This document shows, one piece after another, positions 1 to 5,795 of a stretch of DNA of 5,795 nt. Position numbers and translations under genes: made by a program. Source of the DNA: Ignavibacteriales bacterium (lineage in GTDB: Bacteria; Bacteroidota; Ignavibacteria; UBA10030); contig JACRFF010000291.1 in the NCBI GenBank assembly GCA_016218005.1, forward strand, positions 1 through 5,795. The letters are read 5' to 3'. Within the stretch, counting starts at the first letter, position 1; every line of letters starts with the position of its first letter. The notes beneath the pieces are model-generated. The model searched no databases. It was given only the letters and a program-made list of their open reading frames with translations, and was not told the DNA's origin.

Positions 1-2
1 GG

Positions 3-3000
3 AACGTGTCCAACCTCGTGAAACCTTTGCCGACAGATACGACACCTTCCGCATGGCTTGTGGAGATAAAGGGATTTGAGATTGTGCAGGCGAATGTCGC
101 GATTATCGATTCAGTGGCCTTGCGGCATCGTCCGTTGAGTATTGACTCGGCGTCGCAAGTCAAGCGGTTTGACTATTCCCTTGTGCGTTTAAAGGATGTC
201 GAAATCGCGGGCAGTTTTTCTGCCGCCCTCGGACGAAATATCCTTCGTATTCACAAAATGAATGCGACAGCGCAGGATCGGGAATTCAGTCTCCAGGACT
301 TTGCAGGGGAATTCCTGCTGTCGAAACAAGAAGCCCGCATCAGCAATGCAAAGATTGCCACAGCACAGTCGCGCTTGCGACTGGATGCACACATCAAGAA
401 CATTGACGTCACAAAAATTCAGTCGCTTCGTCAGCTCGAATCCATTCCTCTGGAACTCAAACTTGTTGCCGACAAGTTGGATGCTCGCGAACTCCGTCAA
501 TTTTTCTTTCCGCATGTCGATTTTCTCGACCGAAATCTGGCAGTGTCTCTTTCAGCCAACGGCTCGCTTGGATTGTTGACGGTGGAACAGCTTACGGTGC
601 AAACGCCCCGCTCCTACGTTCGCCTTGGAGGTGCGCTTTCCAATCTCCATCAGCCTAACGATTTGTGGCTCGACATCTATAGCAACGAGAGTAAGGTGAA
701 CCCGCACGACTTGCTCGAGTATCTGCCGGGATTGCATCTGCCGGATTTGAATTTTCTTGGCGAAGCCAATCTCTCGCTCACGTTTGCCGGAACACCCAGA
801 GAATTTAAGTCGCATCTGAATCTTCATACAAATGTCGGATCGATCGCCGGCGAGTCCAGACTCCGCATTCGCGGTGCGGCGCTCAACTATGACGCGACAC
901 TTCGCACAACGGGCATCGACCTTGCCCGTCTCGTCGGAGATCCGGCCTTGCGAAGTTCGCTGTCGTCAAGGATAACATTGCACGGGTCGGGGACCTCGCT
1001 GCGCACGATGGCTGCAACCATCAAAGCAGAAATTGATTCTTCCAATTTCTACGGTCTGCCGATCCGGCGATCCGTTATTGTCGTGGATGCGTTCGAGGGT
1101 GTGATTCGCTCGCACGCTTCTCTTCGTTCAGGCCAGACAACGTACGACCTTTCCGGTAAATTCGACGCACATCGGGCGGACACGATCGCGTATTCGTTGA
1201 ACGGCACCGTGAACTCTCTCGACCTTGCCCAAATTATTCGCGACAAGCATTTCGAGAGCGACTTGTCGTTTGCTGTCGATGCGGGAGGCGAATGGCGGTC
1301 GAACAGCGGAAGAATCGATACGTTGCGTGTGGGATTTTTCCCATCGGCGTTTGGTCGAGACAAATTTTCGCAAGGGAACATCCTTCTTCGCCACGTGGCC
1401 GGCGATCAACTTGACCGAACGTTGACGGTGTGGAGCGATCCTATCGACCTGCGCCTCGAAGGAAAGTTCGATCCATTCAAGATGAGCACTACACTTCGCT
1501 ATGCCTATGAACTTGTGGCTGGCAACGTCGGATATCGTGTGCAGACATTAGATTCGCTCCGCTCGCACCGTCGGATGAAGCCGATGGCATTTGATGTGCC
1601 CGTGCCGAACGACTCCGGCCATACGGACGTCAAGTTCAGCATTCTTGCGCGCGACCTGTATCCGGTCGGCGTTCTCGCCAACATTCCTCTCTTTGGCAAT
1701 CTTGAGTCGAAAGGCATGATGGCAGGCAACCTCGAGGACCTTGTGTTCCAATCCACCTCAACGATTGGGGAGTTCGGCTACACAACGCCGCAAGAAAGCA
1801 TCTTGGTTCGCCATTCAGCGTTGGACCTAAACTTGACTGGTATCTCACGTTCGCATACGCTCGAAGCTCTCGGCGCCTCTCTTGAATTTCACGCTGAGTC
1901 TATGGGAATCAATGGTCTCACCTTGCACGGACCTTCGGCGTCGGCGATTTGGGTTGGAGACTCCGCCTCGTTTGACGTTTCGTCTGACATTGATTCCACG
2001 GTTCAGTTAGAAGCGGGGGGAACTGCGTCGTTGGTGGGACGGAAGCTCGCACTCACCTTGCCGACGTTCAAAGTAGGCCTCGATCCTTATGAATTTGAAA
2101 ATTCGGGCAGTGTGTTAGCGACTATTGGTCGGGATGGAATCATGATCGACACACTCTTGCTCGAGCACGAAGCAGAAGCCATCAAAGCGCACGGATTTCT
2201 CAGTCCCAAAGTAATTTCAGATTGTGAATTGGAAGTCAGCGGATTTCTTTTGACTGATCTCCAGTCGGTGCTTCGCCGCAGCTCGATTGCAAAAGAAGTG
2301 CGCGACCTCGGCGGTTTCGTATCGGCGACGGGAAAATTCCGAGGCAGCTTGGATCATCCAAACGTGGCACTGGACTTCTCAGCAGAAGGTGTTCGACTGC
2401 GCGATCGAGTCTTTGGCCGGCTCGATGGACGATTGTCGTACTTTGAACATTTGCTTACGATGTTTGTGGAGTTCAAGAGTCGAAGCATGGATTCGCTTCT
2501 TGCGCCAGATTTGATGCTGACGGGGTCGGTGCCGGTTGAACTCACGCTTGCCTCCGAACCCCTGCACGAGTTGACCGGGGATATGGATATCACGGTGCGG
2601 GCGCGCGCACTCGACCTCGCTTTTCTTGATCCGTTTATCCCTGAAGTGGCTAACCTATCGGGTCGGCTGGACGGCACGATGCGGCTGCGCGGGCCAGTGA
2701 ATGCGCCGGCGTACGATGGCGCCTTGAGTATTCGTGGGGCGAAATTCTTGTTTGAACCGGTCGGAATCGTGTATCAGTTGGATGGCGATTTGCAGCCGTC
2801 GGGCGACCACATCAATTTGTCGAACGTATCGGTCAAGAACATTCCTCAGGACTATGCCGGCGGAGCGATGAACGTTACCGGAACGTTCACGATGCACGGT
2901 CTCAGCTTTGGGGATTTCAATTTTCGCACGGATGGTTCTTTGATGGTGATGAAAGAAACATTCCACTCGCCCGGTTCAAAATTCTATGGCGACGTGGTTG

Positions 3001-4175
3001 CGCAAACGGGCGAGGGCGGCATATCGTGGCAAGGGAACATGCGGCGTTCACTTGTGCGTGGCGAGTTGTTTTCGCGGAACGCCCAACTTGTTCTGCCGCC
3101 GGAGCGCGAGGTGTTTGTCATGCTCAATCGAAATGTTACTGTAACATTTGTCGATGATACAACCCGCATTGTTTCTGTCCCGCAAGCATCAACAAAATCA
3201 TTTCTGACGCCTCGCGCAGGAACCGTTGGCGACAAAGGAGACGAGCGCGCGCAGAACACCACTGCGACGCAAGCTGCGCCATCGTTTCTTGATGGAATCG
3301 ACTACGACCTTGCGATTGAAACCAAGGGGCCGACGCAATTGCGATTCATATTCAACGGCCAAACGAACGAAGAACTGTTTGCCGACATTCAGGGCAGACT
3401 CTATTTTGTCCGCAACCCATCGACCAAAAGATTGACGGGCGAGCTGCTTGTTGGAAGCACCTCATACTATAATCTCTTCAAGAAATTCCAAGCGTCGGGG
3501 AAATTGATTTTTACCGGCGACCCTCTTAATCCGGAACTCAACATCACGGCGCGGTATGAAGGAATCCACGACACAGCAACTAATCGTGCGACCGAAACGC
3601 TTGGGAAGGGAGAAAAGGTGGCGGTGATTCTCACTTTAACAGGCCCGCGGAACAAGGTAAGCCCGAAGTGGGATATTGAATTTCCCAATGACCCCGAACA
3701 GGCAAAAAAGCGCGCCGACGTAGAATCGGATGCGATCTCGTTTATCTTCACCGGACAATTCCGGGATGAACTGACCGACCAGCAGAAACGCACTCTCATT
3801 GGCAGCAACATTGGGTATGGCTTCGCCTCAGGCGTTCTCACCGGACCGCTCAGTGAGGGCTTAAGGAAGTTTACAAGCGGTTATGTCCAATCCGTGGACC
3901 TTATTTATTACGGCGGCGCGTTCGAGAAATCGGCAGATGTGCGTTTCACCGGACAAGTCGGCGAAGCCGTTGTCCGTGCTGGCGGTCGTGTGTTGAGCGA
4001 CCTGACGAACACCAATGTCAGCGTCGAGTTTCCCGTCAGTGCGTTGGTTGGGTCTGGCCAATTACACAATCTCATTCTCACGCTCGAACGCCGTGTCGAA
4101 GGTCTCGATAATATTGACGATCGATTGCGCTCGTCTTCCAACTGGGCGCGTTTGTTCTATCGCTTTACCTTCTAA
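3..4175 (+). CDS. tamB: TamB-like translocation/assembly module protein (AsmA superfamily, DUF490), 5'-partial
   Basis: Large periplasmic bridge-type protein. Characterised TamB is anchored in the inner membrane, spans the periplasm as a long beta-rich groove, and works with an Omp85 partner (TamA) or in phospholipid transport to the outer membrane. About 1,390 codons are visible, ending at TAA 4173-4175. The frame is open to the window edge. The first available start (GTG at 6) is followed by no signal anchor, so the true start and the N-terminal membrane helix lie upstream. Numbering from that GTG, AsmA/TamB-like modules recur near residues 245-273, 764-791 and 878-907, each with a G-x-hydrophobic-x-G pattern followed by a short P-containing turn (e.g. 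GTMRLRGPVNAPAYDG). The TamB C-terminal domain spans roughly 1000-1389, with the motif FTGDPLNPELNITARY and later LTLTGPRNKVSPKWDIEFP. The protein ends in LFYRFTF, resembling the aromatic C-terminus of TamB and outer-membrane proteins. A polar, probably disordered insert lies at about 1061-1094. Family assignment is confident; orthology to E. coli TamB and any partner are inference. Confidence 0.88.
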   Translation, partial: NVSNLVKPLPTDTTPSAWLVEIKGFEIVQANVAIIDSVALRHRPLSIDSASQVKRFDYSLVRLKDVEIAGSFSAALGRNILRIHKMNATAQDREFSLQDFAGEFLLSKQEARISNAKIATAQSRLRLDAHIKNIDVTKIQSLRQLESIPLELKLVADKLDARELRQFFFPHVDFLDRNLAVSLSANGSLGLLTVEQLTVQTPRSYVRLGGALSNLHQPNDLWLDIYSNESKVNPHDLLEYLPGLHLPDLNFLGEANLSLTFAGTPREFKSHLNLHTNVGSIAGESRLRIRGAALNYDATLRTTGIDLARLVGDPALRSSLSSRITLHGSGTSLRTMAATIKAEIDSSNFYGLPIRRSVIVVDAFEGVIRSHASLRSGQTTYDLSGKFDAHRADTIAYSLNGTVNSLDLAQIIRDKHFESDLSFAVDAGGEWRSNSGRIDTLRVGFFPSAFGRDKFSQGNILLRHVAGDQLDRTLTVWSDPIDLRLEGKFDPFKMSTTLRYAYELVAGNVGYRVQTLDSLRSHRRMKPMAFDVPVPNDSGHTDVKFSILARDLYPVGVLANIPLFGNLESKGMMAGNLEDLVFQSTSTIGEFGYTTPQESILVRHSALDLNLTGISRSHTLEALGASLEFHAESMGINGLTLHGPSASAIWVGDSASFDVSSDIDSTVQLEAGGTASLVGRKLALTLPTFKVGLDPYEFENSGSVLATIGRDGIMIDTLLLEHEAEAIKAHGFLSPKVISDCELEVSGFLLTDLQSVLRRSSIAKEVRDLGGFVSATGKFRGSLDHPNVALDFSAEGVRLRDRVFGRLDGRLSYFEHLLTMFVEFKSRSMDSLLAPDLMLTGSVPVELTLASEPLHELTGDMDITVRARALDLAFLDPFIPEVANLSGRLDGTMRLRGPVNAPAYDGALSIRGAKFLFEPVGIVYQLDGDLQPSGDHINLSNVSVKNIPQDYAGGAMNVTGTFTMHGLSFGDFNFRTDGSLMVMKETFHSPGSKFYGDVVAQTGEGGISWQGNMRRSLVRGELFSRNAQLVLPPEREVFVMLNRNVTVTFVDDTTRIVSVPQASTKSFLTPRAGTVGDKGDERAQNTTATQAAPSFLDGIDYDLAIETKGPTQLRFIFNGQTNEELFADIQGRLYFVRNPSTKRLTGELLVGSTSYYNLFKKFQASGKLIFTGDPLNPELNITARYEGIHDTATNRATETLGKGEKVAVILTLTGPRNKVSPKWDIEFPNDPEQAKKRADVESDAISFIFTGQFRDELTDQQKRTLIGSNIGYGFASGVLTGPLSEGLRKFTSGYVQSVDLIYYGGAFEKSADVRFTGQVGEAVVRAGGRVLSDLTNTNVSVEFPVSALVGSGQLHNLILTLERRVEGLDNIDDRLRSSSNWARLFYRFTF
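3131..3149. repeat. Perfect 9-bp inverted repeat with 1-base centre inside the tamB-like gene
   Basis: AAATGTTAC, T, GTAACATTT form a perfect 19-base dyad within codons for Asn-Val-Thr-Val-Thr-Phe in the C-terminal domain. It has the shape of an operator for a dimeric regulator but lies deep inside a coding sequence, far from any visible start. It is most simply explained by coding of an alternating beta-strand plus chance. Confidence 0.45.
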
Positions 4176-4186
4176 CTTGAATTACT

Positions 4187-5795
4187 GTGCCCGCTCCCTG
4201 CCTCGCGGCAAGGCGGGCGACTCGTCCCCGCTTCGCTCTCGCGAAAGCGAGGCGAGGGAGACGAAGCGAGCCAACCAATAAAGAAAAGGGTCATTCCATC
4301 GAGTCAATCGAATCAAAGATACTTGCATTTCTCGCCCGATATCCCAATGAGCAATTCAAAGCGAAGGAACTTGCCCGTCGGCTGGGTATTCGCGCTGAGC
4401 AAGAGTATGAAATCTTCAAACTGTCGCTGCGCAAACTTCAGGATGAACGACGGATCGATCGTGTCAAAGGAAAACAGTTTTGCCACATGCACGTTGCAGA
4501 AGTCTTGGATGGGGTGATGGAACTTTCCAACAAAGGATTCGGCGTCGTTGCGATATCGGATTCCAGCGAAGAGATTTTCGTTCGCCAAAATAATCTTGGC
4601 GAAGCCGGACACGGTGATCAGGTCCGGATCTCTATTCTTCCTCAATCCCAGCCGAAGAAAGACCTTGCGCACCGTCGCGAGGGTGAGGTCGTTGAAGTAC
4701 TTAAGCGCAACACGCAGACGGTGGTTGGAAAGTTGGAGCGGAACCGCAAAACGTGGTTCGTCGTTCCGGACGACTCGCGGTTTGGCAAGGCAATTGTGGT
4801 TCCCACAGAGCATGTGAAAAATGCCGAGGAGGGTTACAAGGTTGCAGTCCAGCTTGATTCGTGGGGCAGAGGAGAACGCGCTTCGGAAGGACGAATCGTT
4901 GAGGTGTTTGGCAGCGCCGGCGAGATGCACGCCGAACTGAGGTCGGTCTTGCGGGAATTCGGGCTGCCGACAGAATATCCCCGTGAAGTGTTGGCCGAAG
5001 CCAACGGCTTGCCCGGTGAGATTCCATTATCGGAAATCGAACGACGCCTTGATATGCGCAAAACTCTTTGTGTTACCATCGATCCGGTGGATGCAAAGGA
5101 CTTCGATGATGCCGTATCCTTTGAGAAAATGGACAACGGCAACTATTGGTTAGGCGTGCACATTGCGGATGTTTCGTGGTACGTGCACGAGCACACGCTG
5201 CTCGACGCCGAAGCGTTGAAACGCGGAACGAGTGTTTACATTCCCAATGGCGTCATTCCGATGTTGCCGGAGCGTCTTTCGAATCACCTGTGCAGTCTTC
5301 GCCCGAACGAAGATAAGCTAACCTTCTCCGTTCTGATGGAGATAACACCGCGAGGTTCCGTGAAGCGGTATGAGATTCGCGAAACCGTTATCCACAGCAA
5401 ACGCAGATTTACGTACGAAGAAGTGCAAGAAATTCTTTTCGGGCCGGCGGTTGAGAACGCGACGCCGGAGGAAATGAACCTGCACGCGATGGTGCGCGAC
5501 ATGCACGAACTCAGCTCCGTCTTGACAAAGAAACGATTGCGGGAAGGCAGTATCGACTTCGAATCTGCCGAGGCAAAATTTCGCTTCGATGCCGATGGAA
5601 ATCCGGTTGAGATCGTGAAGAAGGTTCGTCTCGATAGTCACCGGCTTGTCGAGGAATTTATGCTGTTGGCAAACAAAGTGGTTGCCGGGCATATCGGTTT
5701 GTCCAAGAAGGAAGAGCATCCGAAACCGTTTATCTATCGCGTGCACGACTCGCCCGACCCCGACCGCATTGAAGAGCTGGCGGCGTTTGTGGAGA
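4187..5795 (+). CDS. rnr: Ribonuclease R (RNase II/RNB family 3'-5' exoribonuclease), 3'-partial
   Basis: RNase R is a cytoplasmic processive exoribonuclease that degrades structured RNA from the 3' end, acting in mRNA decay, rRNA quality control and trans-translation. Numbering from GTG 4187: winged-helix/HTH at about 38-100 (starting IESIESKILAFLARYPNE), cold-shock domain 1 from about 111 (MELSNKGFGVV), cold-shock domain 2 at about 165-245, and RNB catalytic domain from about 285. The signature TIDPVDAKDFDDA carries the four metal-binding aspartates at 299, 305, 307 and 308 (codons 5081, 5099, 5105, 5108). Further family motifs are HIADVSWYV, RGTSVYIPN, IPMLPERLSNHLCSL, HRLVEEFMLLAN and FIYRVHDSPDPD. 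Tyr351 in SVYIP lies 52 residues after the first Asp, matching the RNA-clamping Tyr324 of E. coli RNase R. The rest of RNB and the S1 domain are outside the window. The start is uncertain: the frame opens after TGA 4178-4180, and GTG 4187 is the only canonical start before the conserved N-terminus; the next ATG (4487) would remove the HTH. A rare ATC start at 4298 is possible. Identity is very secure. Confidence 0.93.
   Translation, partial: MPAPCLAARRATRPRFALAKARRGRRSEPTNKEKGHSIESIESKILAFLARYPNEQFKAKELARRLGIRAEQEYEIFKLSLRKLQDERRIDRVKGKQFCHMHVAEVLDGVMELSNKGFGVVAISDSSEEIFVRQNNLGEAGHGDQVRISILPQSQPKKDLAHRREGEVVEVLKRNTQTVVGKLERNRKTWFVVPDDSRFGKAIVVPTEHVKNAEEGYKVAVQLDSWGRGERASEGRIVEVFGSAGEMHAELRSVLREFGLPTEYPREVLAEANGLPGEIPLSEIERRLDMRKTLCVTIDPVDAKDFDDAVSFEKMDNGNYWLGVHIADVSWYVHEHTLLDAEALKRGTSVYIPNGVIPMLPERLSNHLCSLRPNEDKLTFSVLMEITPRGSVKRYEIRETVIHSKRRFTYEEVQEILFGPAVENATPEEMNLHAMVRDMHELSSVLTKKRLREGSIDFESAEAKFRFDADGNPVEIVKKVRLDSHRLVEEFMLLANKVVAGHIGLSKKEEHPKPFIYRVHDSPDPDRIEELAAFVE
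4196..4217 (+). other. Hairpin 1 of the intergenic palindromic element
   Basis: CCCTGCCT (4196-4203) pairs with AGGCGGG (4211-4217) around the loop CGCGGCA, forming 7 GC-rich pairs with T4199 bulged. It competes with the longer outer stem, since both use the left arm. It could be a transcript-level structure between the two genes, for example an mRNA 3'-end stabiliser for the upstream gene. Confidence 0.55.
4229..4254 (+). other. Hairpin 2 of the intergenic palindromic element
   Basis: CGCTTCGCT (4229-4237) pairs with AGCGAGGCG (4246-4254): eight Watson-Crick pairs plus one G-T pair. The loop is CTCGCGAA, which itself contains the palindrome TCGCGA. The right arm is also part of the arm used by the longer outer stem, so the two folds are mutually exclusive. 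Confidence 0.6.
4284..4290 (+). promoter_or_regulatory. Possible ribosome binding site for rnr (AAAAGGG)
   Basis: After the GC-rich element comes an A-rich stretch containing AAAAGGG, a partial match to the anti-Shine-Dalgarno complement. It ends 7 bases before an in-frame ATC at 4298, which opens the conserved N-terminus of RNase R. By contrast, the bases before GTG 4187 show no purine-rich site. The site would favour a non-canonical start near 4298, but the match is short and could be chance. Confidence 0.3.
4298..4315 (+). repeat. Imperfect 9-bp tandem repeat at the rnr N-terminus
   Basis: ATCGAGTCA (4298-4306) is followed directly by ATCGAATCA (4307-4315), with one difference. It encodes Ile-Glu-Ser twice at the point where the conserved RNase R HTH begins. 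It may be a small slippage duplication or chance. Confidence 0.5.

Larger units (their letters stand above)
4191..4271. repeat. GC-rich nested palindromic (REP/MITE-like) element between tamB-like gene and rnr
   Basis: An approximately 80-base GC-rich block fills most of the gap and differs in texture from the flanking AT-richer bases. The left arm CTCCCTGCCTCGC (4194-4206) is complementary to GCGAGGCGAGGGAG (4247-4260), giving 13 pairs with one bulged base; two more pairs follow after a bulged A (4192-4193 with 4262-4263). Two smaller hairpins lie within the span, and the arms can pair in competing ways. This structure is what dispersed intergenic palindromic repeats look like. No T-run follows on either strand, so it is not a canonical intrinsic terminator. 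Only one copy is visible, so calling it a dispersed repeat is inference. It contains no stop codon in any + frame. Confidence 0.6.

Noticed and set aside
6..8. GTG as the true start of the tamB-like protein
   Set aside because: The frame is open to the window edge, no signal anchor follows, and the sequence reads as the interior of a TamB-like protein.
2015..2020. Run of six G in the tamB-like gene as a phase-variation tract
   Set aside because: Six bases is short for efficient slippage, it is a single tract in the middle of a housekeeping-type gene, and the frame is intact across it.
4191..4271. Intrinsic transcription terminator for the tamB-like gene
   Set aside because: The stems are strong but no T-run follows on the + strand, where the downstream bases are A-rich, and no T-run follows the hairpin on the - strand. 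The call as a palindromic repeat fits better.
4015..4281. A + strand open frame running through the end of the tamB-like gene and the repeat
   Set aside because: It overlaps the real tamB-like frame and stays open only because the GC-rich element has no stops. Its product is low-complexity without family resemblance.
4487..4489. ATG 4487 as the rnr start
   Set aside because: It would remove the conserved HTH encoded from about 4298, whose reading frame is intact and family-like.
4313..4930. A 205-codon open frame on the - strand opposite rnr
   Set aside because: It lies antisense to the RNase R HTH and cold-shock domains, which have clear family motifs. Its translation shows no recognisable domain, so it is a coding shadow.
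5318..5746. A 142-codon open frame on the - strand opposite the rnr catalytic domain
   Set aside because: It is antisense to highly conserved RNB motifs and is explained by codon bias of the real gene.

Overview
The window holds the downstream part of one very long gene, a short gap filled by a GC-rich palindromic element, and the upstream part of a second gene. Both genes are on the + strand and both run off the window. I found no tRNA, rRNA, CRISPR array, transposase or phage gene.

Layout. (1) About 3-4175: the 3' portion of a TamB-like/AsmA-superfamily protein, an inner-membrane-anchored periplasmic bridge used in outer-membrane protein or lipid transport. (2) 4176-4297: the gap. About 80 bases of it form nested inverted repeats, followed by an A-rich stretch with a possible ribosome binding site. 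(3) 4187 (or about 4298) to the window end: the 5' two thirds of rnr, encoding the 3'-5' exoribonuclease RNase R. It has an N-terminal helix-turn-helix, two cold-shock-type RNA-binding domains and the start of the RNB catalytic domain with all four metal-binding aspartates. Its 3' end, including the expected S1 domain, lies outside.

Organism. TamB implies a diderm (Gram-negative-type) bacterium. Base composition looks balanced to moderately GC-rich. The TamB C-terminal pattern and the RNase R sequence remind me of the Bacteroidota/Chlorobiota/Ignavibacteriota (FCB) group, but this is an impression from reading and not a search result.

How the genes relate. They are co-oriented and closely spaced, so co-transcription is possible. 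No functional link between envelope assembly and RNA decay is evident, and these are probably ordinary housekeeping neighbours. The part most worth a second look is the gap. The palindromic element lies exactly where the rnr start should be. The rnr frame has no ATG upstream of its conserved N-terminus; the only canonical start there is a GTG just before the element. Either the element is translated as an Arg-rich leader, or rnr uses a rare start codon, or the locus was disturbed by insertion or misassembly. I see no convincing new multi-gene system here.
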